Origin: Aerococcus tenax
GTDB lineage: Bacteria; Bacillota; Bacilli; Lactobacillales; Aerococcaceae
DNA length: 64,000 nucleotides
Assembly (NCBI RefSeq): GCF_003286645.3
Contig: NZ_CP127382.2
Location: 1,426,001-1,490,000, forward strand
Reading direction: 5' to 3'
The notes below the pieces were generated by a model. It ran no database searches. It had not been told where the DNA came from and worked only from the letters and a program-made list of their open reading frames with translations. Shown piece after piece: positions 54,449 through 62,544 of this stretch (its first letter is position 1; each line of letters starts with the position of its first letter). The position numbers and the translations under genes are program-made.

Positions 54449-56530
54449 CTAAAGTAGACCTCTAAAATAATCAAAGAGATTTCGCCCACCATCAATAATT
54501 CGGTTGATTACGTCTTCATTGTCTGAATTGGAGTGAGGTGATTGACTAGCCCCTTCTCCGTTATTATATTCAAAACGATTACCGTATTGCTTAGCCGCTG
54601 ATTCCACCTGGAATGGAGTTCCCGGACTGTTAGCCAGGATTCCTTGGAGGATGGTATTGAAACTAGAGTGGGAATTAACTCCAGAGTAGGCGGAAATATA
54701 ATTTTCCGAAGAGGTTTGGTCAAAACCAAACCAGGAAGTCACTACCACATCAGGAGTATAGGCAACAAACCATTCATCATTATAGCCCGCTGCATGAGGA
54801 TCATCCAAAGTCAATTCAACTGTTCCCGTCTTCCCAGCTACTTGGTAACCCGGTGGTTCAGCTTGAGAACCGGTATAGTTTCCATCATAAACCGCTAGCA
54901 TCATGCTGGTCATTTCCTTAGCAACGCCTTGAGACATCACCGTGTTTTGCTTAGGACTTTGTTCCTTAACCACTTCCTCACCATTAGGACCGATAATTTT
55001 TCGGATAAAGTAGGCCTCGGAACGTTTCCCATTATTAGGAAAGGCTGTATAAGCACTGGCTAGCTGAATAGGTGAAACCCCTTCCGTCAACCCACCCAAG
55101 GCACTGGCTAAGGAGAGGTCCTTATCCGTATAAGGAATACCGAAAGCATCAAGTTTCTTCATGGCTGTATTGACCCCCACTTGGTCCATCAACCAAACTG
55201 CTGAGGTGTTTTTACTTAGGGCCAAGGCTTCCCAGAGCGGTAAGTCGCCATTCGATTGGTGGTTCCAGTTTTCAGGTCGGTAGTTGTCAGTCCCGTAAGA
55301 GCGGACTTCATCAGGCACTTGGTCATTCTTTGAAAAACCATGTTCTAGGGCTGGAACATAAACATTTAAAGGTTTGAGTGTTGAACCTGGTTGCCGTTTC
55401 ATTTGAGTAGACCGATTAAAGCCACGGAAGTGATAGTCGCCCACCCCACCAACACTGGCTAAGACACCGCCATTATAGGGGTCTAGGGCCACGGTCGCAC
55501 TTTGCGAAGCCTGACCACTATTGTTAGTTGGGAAGAGTTGCTTATTCTCATAGGCAGCCTCTAACTGACTTTGGTAGGTTGGGTTAAGATTGGTATAAAT
55601 CTTATACCCTCCATTCATAACCTCTTCTTCGGTCAAACCAAACTTATTGATCGCTTCCTCTAAGACGCTGTCGAAATAATAAGGGTACTTGGATTGGTCA
55701 CTAGCCACCGGATTATTCATCTGTGGCATCACTGTACCTTGAGCATTTTGGGCCTCAGTTTCACTGATAAAATCATTATTACTCATCAGGGAAAGCACCA
55801 AATTTCGGCGTCCTTGAGCTTCTTCATAATTATCAATCGGATTATAGAGGCTGGGCCCCTTCAAGGCTCCGGCTAGGACTGCCGCATTAGGTAAATTAAG
55901 GTCAGCAGCATGGGTGCCAAAGTATTTTAAGGACGCATTTTCTACCCCATAAACCCCATTACCAAAATAGGTATGATTGAGATACATTTCTAGAATTTGA
56001 TCCTTAGAATATTTCTTCTCCACTTCTAGGGCGATAAAGAGTTCTTTAAACTTTCTCAGCAGGCTCTGTTCATTAGTTAAGAAGGAATTTTTTACTAATT
56101 GCTGGGTCAGAGTGGATCCCCCTCCAACCACATTTCCGCGGTGAACCACATAGCCCACCATGGCCCGGCCGATCCCGATAATATCAAAGCCAGGATGTTG
56201 GTAAAAGCGCTTATCTTCAGTCGATATGACAGCATTTTGAATATTAGGTGAAATCTGATTTAAGGACACATAGGTTCCGCGTCCGTCAGCCATTTCCCCA
56301 ACGGCTTGGTCAGATTGGTCATAAATCTCAGTAGTCATTTGGAGCCGGGCTTGTAAGTCATCGACATTAGTCATCTTTGCCCCAACCACTAAATAAGATT
56401 CGAAAATAAAGATGATCAAGAGGACAAGAAAGATTAGCCACTTCGTCAGGCGAAATTTCTTCCAGTAGTGACCTAAAAAGGCTTTGACCTTGTCAAACCA
56501 GGAACTTTCTTGCTGTTCTCCCTCATTCAT
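54449..56530 (-). CDS. Class A penicillin-binding protein (bifunctional transglycosylase/transpeptidase)
   Basis: Peptidoglycan synthase of about 693 residues. One N-terminal transmembrane helix (about 32-53) is followed by the GT51 domain (about 85-250; AVISTEDKRFYQHPGFDIIGI, GGSTLTQQLVKN, KELFIALEVEKKYSKDQILEMYLN) and the transpeptidase domain (about 340-630; active serine in PGSTLKPL, SKN, KTGT). All catalytic motifs are intact. I chose the ATG at 56530 with AAAGGGGG before it over the TTG at 56548. Subclass (PBP1a or 2a) not decided. Confidence 0.95.
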   Translation of the reverse strand: MNEGEQQESSWFDKVKAFLGHYWKKFRLTKWLIFLVLLIIFIFESYLVVGAKMTNVDDLQARLQMTTEIYDQSDQAVGEMADGRGTYVSLNQISPNIQNAVISTEDKRFYQHPGFDIIGIGRAMVGYVVHRGNVVGGGSTLTQQLVKNSFLTNEQSLLRKFKELFIALEVEKKYSKDQILEMYLNHTYFGNGVYGVENASLKYFGTHAADLNLPNAAVLAGALKGPSLYNPIDNYEEAQGRRNLVLSLMSNNDFISETEAQNAQGTVMPQMNNPVASDQSKYPYYFDSVLEEAINKFGLTEEEVMNGGYKIYTNLNPTYQSQLEAAYENKQLFPTNNSGQASQSATVALDPYNGGVLASVGGVGDYHFRGFNRSTQMKRQPGSTLKPLNVYVPALEHGFSKNDQVPDEVRSYGTDNYRPENWNHQSNGDLPLWEALALSKNTSAVWLMDQVGVNTAMKKLDAFGIPYTDKDLSLASALGGLTEGVSPIQLASAYTAFPNNGKRSEAYFIRKIIGPNGEEVVKEQSPKQNTVMSQGVAKEMTSMMLAVYDGNYTGSQAEPPGYQVAGKTGTVELTLDDPHAAGYNDEWFVAYTPDVVVTSWFGFDQTSSENYISAYSGVNSHSSFNTILQGILANSPGTPFQVESAAKQYGNRFEYNNGEGASQSPHSNSDNEDVINRIIDGGRNLFDYFRGLL

Positions 56531-56625
56531 ATCGCTGCCCCCTTTCAAGTATTCAATTCATCTTACTACAGTTTCTTCATTAATATTTATCCTTGAAGCG
56601 ATATTTAAATTTTCTTATTTATCAT

Positions 56626-57159
56626 TTAATCTTTTTTTAAATTTGCTAATTTGTCATGGTCATAGCTATGGATAAGCTCTAAGTCATTGAAGGCTTGTTG
56701 ACGGAGGACTTCATAGATACAAATGGCTGCACAATTGGACAAATTCAGGCAGCGGACATGGGTATCATCCATAGGCAGACGCAGGCATTGGTCTTCATGT
56801 TCATGCATAAAGGCTTCCGGTAGACCCGTGGTTTCCTTACCAAACATGAGGAAGATATCTTCTCCCCGCTTTTTATGGGTCATGTAATCAATATCGGTAT
56901 AATTCTTGGTAGCGAATTTACTGATTAAATACAAAGGCCGACCATCCAAATAATTCATAAAGGCCTTCAAGTCGTCATGATAGGTAATGTCTAAGGCATC
57001 CCAATAATCGAGTCCAGCCCGCTTCAAATGTTTATCATCCGTTTGAAAACCCAGGGGTTCGATTAAGTGCAGGTGGGTGTCAGTCGCTGCACAGGTACGA
57101 GCAATATTTCCAGTATTGGCTGGAATTTCTGGTTCAAATAATACAATATGGTTTGTCAT
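56626..57159 (-). CDS. trmL: tRNA (cytidine(34)-2'-O)-methyltransferase
   Basis: SPOUT methyltransferase of 177 residues that 2'-O-methylates the wobble base of Leu tRNAs. Motifs: PEIPANTGNIARTCAATD (10-27), LMFGKETTGLPEAF, and LRLPMDDTHVRCLNLSNCAAICIYEVLRQQ, ending the knot. The family assignment is clear. AGAGGAG lies before the ATG. It is a single gene facing xpt divergently. Confidence 0.96.
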   Translation of the reverse strand: MTNHIVLFEPEIPANTGNIARTCAATDTHLHLIEPLGFQTDDKHLKRAGLDYWDALDITYHDDLKAFMNYLDGRPLYLISKFATKNYTDIDYMTHKKRGEDIFLMFGKETTGLPEAFMHEHEDQCLRLPMDDTHVRCLNLSNCAAICIYEVLRQQAFNDLELIHSYDHDKLANLKKD

Positions 57160-57253
57160 TAAAATCTCCTCTTCAAAATATTCTCATCTTATCTATTATA
57201 CCCCTAGCCGGATGATTACGAAACCAAGACTTAGAAACAGGAAAAAATCGCTT

Positions 57254-57278
57254 AATGTTCAAAAAATGTTCGCATTTT
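57254..57278 (+). promoter_or_regulatory. Candidate PurR box pair upstream of xpt
   Basis: AATGTTC occurs twice (57254 and 57265, 11 bases apart). The second lies in AAATGCGAACATT on the minus strand, close to the PurBox AWWWCCGAACWWT known from lactococci. It overlaps the likely -35 region of xpt, and fits purine control; this is inference. Confidence 0.5.
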
Positions 57279-57298
57279 ATCCCGATAAAGGGTAGAAT
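57269..57298 (+). promoter_or_regulatory. xpt promoter
   Basis: TTCGCA and TAGAAT separated by 18 bases. The -35 falls within the PurBox-like sequence. Confidence 0.5.
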
Positions 57299-57348
57299 AG
57301 GGATAACTTATTCTAATTATTGCTCAAAATACCAAAGGAGGAAAAAGA

Positions 57349-57930
57349 GTGGCAAACTTAAAGCAACGGATTCTTGAAGATGGTAAAGTATTTCCGAACA
57401 ACGTTTTGAAGGTTGATTCATTCCTCAACCACCAAATTGACCCTAGTGTCATCAGTGATATTGCTGATAAAATCATTGCTCACTACCAAGGTCGCGAAAT
57501 TACCAAAATTGTTACCGTCGAAGCTTCCGGGATCGCACCATCGATTATCATCGCCGAAAAATTAGGGGTTCCTATGGTTTTCGCTAAGAAGCAACAACCA
57601 TCTACCCTTAAGGACCAAGCTGTTTACGGGAGTAAGGTGCATAGTTACACCAAGGATACCGATAGTTTTGTGATTATCAGTAAACAATACTTAAGTCCAG
57701 ACGATAAGGTTCTGATTATCGATGATTTCTTAGCCAATGGTGAAGCTGCTATGGGACTCATTGATATTGTTAACCAAGCCCAAGCTGAAGTGGTAGGTGT
57801 GGGTATCTGTATTGAAAAATCCTTCCAAGATGGCCGCCAACGCATCCTCGATGCCGGCGTTGACCTCTATTCAGAAGTGCGGATCGCCTCTCTAGCCAAC
57901 AGTAAAGTCGAATTTGCCGAAGGGCACTAA
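57349..57930 (+). CDS. xpt: Xanthine phosphoribosyltransferase
   Basis: Salvages xanthine with PRPP to XMP. The 193 residues show the family features VEASGIAPSIIIAEKLGVP, the PRPP-binding VLIIDDFLANGEA (about 122-134), and FAKKQQPSTL. Start codon is GTG (57349) behind AAAGGAGG. There is no purine riboswitch of the Bacillus type in the short leader. PurR-like boxes lie upstream. A repeat element follows 5 bases after the stop codon. Confidence 0.96.
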   Translation: MANLKQRILEDGKVFPNNVLKVDSFLNHQIDPSVISDIADKIIAHYQGREITKIVTVEASGIAPSIIIAEKLGVPMVFAKKQQPSTLKDQAVYGSKVHSYTKDTDSFVIISKQYLSPDDKVLIIDDFLANGEAAMGLIDIVNQAQAEVVGVGICIEKSFQDGRQRILDAGVDLYSEVRIASLANSKVEFAEGH

Positions 57931-57935
57931 GCAAA

Positions 57936-58210
57936 GAGTGTGACAGTCACAACAGAGGACGAAATCACTGGAGGAAACTGGTAACACTCAGCTGTGCTGA
58001 GTGTTACCAGTTTTTGAAGTGGACGTTCGTCCTGTGACTGGAACAGATTTGGAGAGGATGTAAGGAAGGATCAGGGAGAGAGATTCCTTGGAGAAAAAGA
58101 TGATAAGATCAACTTGCTTGATCGTTCAACTTTTCTGAAAGGACATCCCCTACCCCATCCGAACTCAACTAAAGAGTGTGACAATCACATCAAAAGGCGC
58201 TTAGCCCAGC
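57936..58210 (+). repeat. Intergenic repeat copy E (composite)
   Basis: Starts GAGTGTGACA 5 bases after the xpt stop. It contains a perfect 18-bp hairpin (57975-57992 with 57996-58013, loop TGT), the GGACGTTCGTCC palindrome (58021-58032) and a 108-base stretch (58064-58171) shared with copy B. A second GAGTGTGACA head at 58174-58183 begins another unit. A terminator follows at 58237. No coding frame was seen. Confidence 0.88.
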
Positions 58211-58236
58211 TTTTCATTAAAGAATTTATATTAAAG

Positions 58237-58271
58237 AAAAGAGACAGGAGAAAAATTCCTGTCTCTTTTTT
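58237..58271. terminator. Terminator after repeat E
   Basis: AAGAGACAGGA and TCCTGTCTCTT pair perfectly (11 bp), followed by TTTTT on the plus strand and an A/T-rich run on the other. It serves xpt and the convergent dehydrogenase gene. Confidence 0.85.
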
Positions 58272-58305
58272 GTATTCACTTTTTCAAAGCTAGTAATCGC
58301 GCCTG

Positions 58306-59265
58306 CTATTCGGTCACGATATTTTGCGGATCATCCTTGAGGTAATGATAAATATTATCAAAGGCAGTTTTGGCTAATTTTACCATGGCTTCATCGGTTA
58401 AATAGCCCACATGGGGAGTGAGTTGAATATTTTTAGCGTGGAGAAGTGGGTAATCATCTGTCAATGGTGGTTCACTATCAAAGACATCAATGCCTGCCCC
58501 AGCAATCTTCTCATCGTTAAGGGCTTGGGCTAGAGCTTCATTATCCACAATTGGTCCTCGGGCCACGTTAATTAAAACTGCCGATGACTTCATTTTTCCG
58601 ATCATTTCCTTAGAAATCATACCTTTAGTTTGGGCGTTATTCGGTAGGTGGATGGAAACAATATCACTTTCAGCCATCACTTCTTCTAAACTATGGTATT
58701 CAATTCCTAAAGCCTTGGCTTCTTCTTTTTCGCTGCGGCTGTAGGCAATCAAATTCGCCCCAAAGGCCTTAAAGAGAGCAGCGGTGGCTAAACCAATCGA
58801 TCCAGTTCCGATAATCCCAACCGTTTTACCAGCCAATTCCCGACCTTGATATACTTGGCTTAATTGGCTGCCCTTGCGGGTTTCTTGGTCATTGGCTTGA
58901 AGATGACGGTAGAGGGCTAAGGTTAGCCCAAGGGACAATTCAGCCACGGCTTGGTTGGCGTAACCAGAGGCATTGTTAACCATAATCCCCTTGTCTTTAA
59001 GAACATCCATAGCCACATGGTCTACTCCGGTAAAGGCCACATCCACTAATTGAGTATCCTCTAAGCTGGAGGCCACTTCCTCTGGGAAAGGGGTAGAATC
59101 AATAATCAGGATTTCAGCCCCCTCTGAGCGCTTAGCCATTTCTTTAGGATCTGTGGTCTTATCTTCATAATACACAAAGTCATGCCCATCCTCAATTAAG
59201 GGCTGGGCCAATTCATCAATCAATTCTTTTGCTACATTTAAAGGTTGGACACTAACGATTTTCAT
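58306..59265 (-). CDS. D-isomer specific 2-hydroxyacid dehydrogenase
   Basis: A 319-residue NAD-dependent dehydrogenase of the D-3-phosphoglycerate/glyoxylate reductase family. The Rossmann motif GIIGTGSIG (about 146-154), catalytic Arg in NVARGPIVD (about 234), Glu in DVFDSEPP and His in TPHVGY are all present. No ACT domain, so serine synthesis is not assured. Substrate unknown. I chose the ATG at 59265 (MKIVSV) with AGAGGAG upstream over a start at 59292. It lies 35 bases downstream of the barrel-protein gene. Confidence 0.92.
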   Translation of the reverse strand: MKIVSVQPLNVAKELIDELAQPLIEDGHDFVYYEDKTTDPKEMAKRSEGAEILIIDSTPFPEEVASSLEDTQLVDVAFTGVDHVAMDVLKDKGIMVNNASGYANQAVAELSLGLTLALYRHLQANDQETRKGSQLSQVYQGRELAGKTVGIIGTGSIGLATAALFKAFGANLIAYSRSEKEEAKALGIEYHSLEEVMAESDIVSIHLPNNAQTKGMISKEMIGKMKSSAVLINVARGPIVDNEALAQALNDEKIAGAGIDVFDSEPPLTDDYPLLHAKNIQLTPHVGYLTDEAMVKLAKTAFDNIYHYLKDDPQNIVTE

Positions 59266-59300
59266 CAAAAGACTCCTCTCTTCGTTCAGCAAATACTTTC

Positions 59301-60044
59301 TTATAAATTATACTTATCCTCATAAGCGTCTAGGGTGAGGCCGTCATGGTTGGACATAAAGCGCTCTTCCGATTTATCCCGGTAATTATCCATCACTTCT
59401 TGGAAGAGTTCAGCATTTGTTGGTGGGGTCCAAGAAATCGCATCAGCCCCAGCTTCAATGACCCTTTTTATATTTTCTTCGGATTTTCCGCCGGTGGCAA
59501 TAATAGGGATATCAGGAAATTGATCACGAACCCGCTTGACTAATTCCACGGTGTGCCGGCCATTGGCAACATTAAGAATATCTACCCCGCTATTCAACTT
59601 GGAAAGCAAGTCATATTCTGAAATCACGGTAGAAATAATTGGGGAATCGATCCGATCCTCTATGGCTTGGATGGTTTCAATTGGCATAGGGGCATTACAT
59701 ACCACGCCTAAAGCCCCTTCCGCTTCTGAAAGCAAGGCGATTTCAACGCTCCGCATGCCCTGAGTCTTGCCCCCGCCTACGCCAGCAAAAACTGGTTGAG
59801 AAGCGACTTGTAAGATCGCGGAAATAATGCTGGGATGAGGCGTAAAAGGATAGACCGCTAGGATAGCGTCCGCATTAGAGTAAGTAATGGTCGCGACATC
59901 GGTAGAAAATAGTAGAGATTTAATGGTACGACCAAATATCTGAATACCGGGCGCCTCTTCAATCACTTCCGGCACCATAATAATATCTTTTCTTAAAGCG
60001 GAACTGACTTTTTTGATAACTTTCTTTTTGCCTTGTTCTTTCAT
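59301..60044 (-). CDS. Predicted beta/alpha-barrel protein of unknown function
   Basis: A 247-residue protein. The C-terminal part reads PIIATGGKSEENIKRVIEAGADAISWTPP (about 184-212), a typical phosphate-binding barrel ending, and the middle has VFAGVGGGKTQG and GVVCNAPMP. The fold resembles ribulose-phosphate-binding barrels, but the specific family is not recognised. The highly basic N-terminus (KEQGKKKVIKK) is notable. GAGAGG precedes the ATG. It lies directly upstream of the hydroxyacid dehydrogenase on the same strand, so a joint pathway is possible. Confidence 0.72.
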   Translation of the reverse strand: MKEQGKKKVIKKVSSALRKDIIMVPEVIEEAPGIQIFGRTIKSLLFSTDVATITYSNADAILAVYPFTPHPSIISAILQVASQPVFAGVGGGKTQGMRSVEIALLSEAEGALGVVCNAPMPIETIQAIEDRIDSPIISTVISEYDLLSKLNSGVDILNVANGRHTVELVKRVRDQFPDIPIIATGGKSEENIKRVIEAGADAISWTPPTNAELFQEVMDNYRDKSEERFMSNHDGLTLDAYEDKYNL

Positions 60045-60150
60045 GGCTACCTCTCATTTCATCTTTTTCTTTTACAGCCATATTTTAACGATTACTCAAG
60101 CTTTCGTCAAAATAATTTCCTTGTCCATTCTGTTGTCAGATGATTCTAAC

Positions 60151-60303
60151 TTCAGACCTGCTTCGGGTGCACCCGAAGCACTTTCTCAAACGTGCTCCAG
60201 TCACAGGACGAACGTCCGCTTCTAAAACTGGCAACGCTCAGCTTCACTGAGCTTATCCCAGTTTTCTCCAGCGATTTCGTCCTTTGTTGTGACTGTCACA
60301 CTC
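60151..60303 (-). repeat. Intergenic repeat copy F
   Basis: On the minus strand it starts GAGTGTGACA (plus 60294-60303). It continues with the AACTGGGATAAGCTCAG and CTGAGCGTTGCCAGTT arms, the GGACGTTCGTCC palindrome (60207-60218), and ends in a perfect 22-base palindrome at 60159-60180 (arms TGCTTCGGGTG). The end is shared with copy C. Together with the scrA terminator this accounts for the gap 60045-60359. Confidence 0.85.
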
Positions 60304-60308
60304 CCCAC

Positions 60309-60340
60309 AAAAAAAGAGGCGGCTAGTGTTAGCCAACCTC
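60309..60340 (-). terminator. Terminator after scrA
   Basis: GAGGTTGGCTA and TAGCCGCCTC pair around a 4-base loop, with seven T following on the minus strand. Confidence 0.85.
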
Positions 60341-60359
60341 ATGGGGAGACAAAATATAA

Positions 60360-62318
60360 TTAAGAGGGGTTAGTGATTGTTAGAAGGTCTTCATTAGCTA
60401 AAGTCGCTCCACTTTCTCTCACAGCGGTGACGGATTGATAATCTCCAGTATTGGTAATAATTTCCATCACCGTAGGATCATAGCCTGCTGACTTAATGCC
60501 TTCAATATCAAAAGTTCCTAGGAGGTCGCCGCGTTTAACCGCTTGACCTTGGCTGACTTGGGAAGTGAAATATTGGCCCTGTAAGTTGACGGTATCAATA
60601 CCAATATGAATCAAGACTTCCACTCCATTATCCCCAGTTAAACCGTAAGCATGCTTGGTGTCATAGGCCACAGTCAGGGTTCCATCGAGGGGTGAATAGA
60701 TCTTGCCATCACTTGGATCAATGGCAATCCCCTTGCCCATCATTTCTTGAGAAAAGACAGGGTCATCCACTTCTTTTAAGGCGTTGACTTGGCCACTAGC
60801 GACTGCAGGTAAAACAATGTCAGCTTCAAGTCCTGAGCGATTCGCCTGGCTAGGCTTACTTTCTGCGGCTTCTTCGGCTTGGAGGGCTGCTGCTTCTGAT
60901 TTTTCGGCTTCTTTATTGGAGTGCTTTCCATAGAAGAAGGTTAATAAGAAAGCAGAGATAAAACTAATAGCCACTCCAACTAAGAAAGGAATCCAAGAAT
61001 TCGAATCAATAGAAATAATGCCAAGGAAACCGGCTGAGCCTAAAGAAACAGCTAAAACATGGAAGAAACCTAAACAAGCTGAGGCAATTCCTGAAGCAAT
61101 CATGGCACAGTAGAAAGGATAACGTAATTTGAGGTTGATCCCAAAAATCGCTGGTTCAGTAATTCCGAGTAAGGCGGACACTGAAGCTGAAGAAGCGACC
61201 CCTTTTTGTTTTTCATTACGGGTAATCACCATCACCGCTAAACAGGCTGCCCCTTGAGCAATATTCGCCATAGATGCCACTGGGAAGATAAAGGAGCCTC
61301 CTGTTGTGGCTTGGTTAGCAATTAAGGTAGTCTCCACGGCGGGGAAACTTTGATGGAGCCCTGTAATCACGATTGGTGAATAGAAGAGCCCTAATATTCC
61401 CATACCTAATGCGCCAGTCGCTTCATACAACCAGGTCAAGCCATAGGTTAAGGCATCGGAAACATTCCGCATCAGCGGACCGACAATAGCAAAGGTTAGA
61501 AAGCCAGTGATAATGATGGCTAACATAGGAGTAAAGGTAAAATCAAAGGCGGGATGGATATGGTCGTGGAAGAAGTTTTCTAATCGGGCCAATATCCAAG
61601 CGACTGCTAAGACAGGCAGGACTTGCCCTTGGTAGCCAGCCTGAGCAATTTTAAAACCAAAAATGTCCCAATAAGGCATTTCTCCAGCCGCGGTTACTGT
61701 GGCAACCTCATAGCCACTCACTAAGGACGGCATCACCATAGCCATACCAATGGCTGCTCCTAGGTAAGGATTGCCGCCAAAACGCTTGGTCGCTGAGAAA
61801 CCGAGAAGAACCGGTAAGAAAGTGAAGGGTGCTCCCGCAATAACCCCTAGCATTCCAGAAAGGTCAGCAATAACAGCTGAGCGTTCGACCAGAGCTACTC
61901 CTCCAAAGGGTGAAGTTAAGAGATTATTTAAAGCGAGAAGTAAGCCCCCTGCAACTAAGGCCGGCAAGATCGGCACAAAGATATCCGATAAGAGTTTGGT
62001 CAACTGCATGAAGGGATTACTTTTTTCTTGGGACTGGGCGACCGCCTTAATATCTTCGGTTGAGGCTTCTTGGACACCGGTAATGGCAGTTAGTTCTTTA
62101 TACACCTTATCGACATCGCCGGTACCGATAATGATTTGGTACTGACCGTTCACTTCAAAGGTCCCTTTGACCCCTTCGTTATTATCAATCGCTTCTTGGT
62201 CAACAGCTTGACTATCTTTTAAAACTAAGCGTAAGCGGGTTGCACAGTGAGCAGCAGCAAGGAGGTTATCCTTACCAAGTGCGTCAGCAATATCTTGAGC
62301 AACTTGTTTGTGATTCAT
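60360..62318 (-). CDS. scrA: Sucrose PTS transporter, IIBCA
   Basis: Membrane phosphotransferase that imports sucrose as sucrose-6-phosphate. The 652 residues show the IIB domain with phospho-cysteine in [11 protein letters not shown] (about 25), the IIC membrane domain (about 105-475) and the IIA domain at the end with the phospho-histidine in [19 protein letters not shown] (about 575-600). Divergence from scrB supports sucrose over other beta-glucoside-class sugars. AAAGGAG precedes the ATG. A cre site and an operator lie between the ATG and the promoter region. Confidence 0.94.
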   Translation of the reverse strand: MNHKQVAQDIADALGKDNLLAAAHCATRLRLVLKDSQAVDQEAIDNNEGVKGTFEVNGQYQIIIGTGDVDKVYKELTAITGVQEASTEDIKAVAQSQEKSNPFMQLTKLLSDIFVPILPALVAGGLLLALNNLLTSPFGGVALVERSAVIADLSGMLGVIAGAPFTFLPVLLGFSATKRFGGNPYLGAAIGMAMVMPSLVSGYEVATVTAAGEMPYWDIFGFKIAQAGYQGQVLPVLAVAWILARLENFFHDHIHPAFDFTFTPMLAIIITGFLTFAIVGPLMRNVSDALTYGLTWLYEATGALGMGILGLFYSPIVITGLHQSFPAVETTLIANQATTGGSFIFPVASMANIAQGAACLAVMVITRNEKQKGVASSASVSALLGITEPAIFGINLKLRYPFYCAMIASGIASACLGFFHVLAVSLGSAGFLGIISIDSNSWIPFLVGVAISFISAFLLTFFYGKHSNKEAEKSEAAALQAEEAAESKPSQANRSGLEADIVLPAVASGQVNALKEVDDPVFSQEMMGKGIAIDPSDGKIYSPLDGTLTVAYDTKHAYGLTGDNGVEVLIHIGIDTVNLQGQYFTSQVSQGQAVKRGDLLGTFDIEGIKSAGYDPTVMEIITNTGDYQSVTAVRESGATLANEDLLTITNPS

Positions 62319-62336
62319 GATTGGTCTCCTTTCAGG

Positions 62337-62350
62337 TGAAAACGCTTTTA
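62337..62350. promoter_or_regulatory. Catabolite-responsive element (cre)
   Basis: TGAAAACGCTTTTA matches the CcpA-box consensus TGWAANCGNTNWCA at 13 of 14 positions. It lies between the scrA ribosome site and its probable promoter, a place where CcpA would block elongation. Confidence 0.65.
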
Positions 62351-62385
62351 CACTTAATATCTTATCAGCATTTTTATTTTATTTA

Positions 62386-62401
62386 TGTCAATCGTTTGAC
62401 A
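62386..62401. promoter_or_regulatory. ScrR-type operator 1
   Basis: TGTCAATCGTTTGACA is a palindrome with one central mismatch, the type used by LacI-family sucrose repressors. Its minus-strand TTGACA can also be the -35 of scrA. Confidence 0.65.
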
Positions 62402-62451
62402 GAATAAATTTAAAAAATATTTTATGTGCATTTTAACTGAGCTTATCCTTA

Positions 62452-62466
62452 TGAAAGCGTTTGACA
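62452..62466. promoter_or_regulatory. ScrR-type operator 2 overlapping the scrB -35
   Basis: TGAAAGCGTTTGACA shares the CGTTTGACA half with operator 1. Its end is the TTGACA of the scrB promoter, so repressor binding would block RNA polymerase. Confidence 0.65.
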
Positions 62467-62489
62467 TAACAATCACTTTTTCTTATACT
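62461..62489 (+). promoter_or_regulatory. scrB promoter
   Basis: Perfect TTGACA and TATACT with a 17-base spacer, 56 bases before the scrB ATG. Confidence 0.85.
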
Positions 62490-62544
62490 TACTGTAAATT
62501 AAGCATTTGATTTTTGACCAATGATAAAGAAAGGAAGCCTATCC

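Noticed and set aside
57299..57348. Purine riboswitch in front of xpt
   Set aside because: The leader of about 50 bases is too short for the three-way junction aptamer, and the conserved loop sequences are absent.
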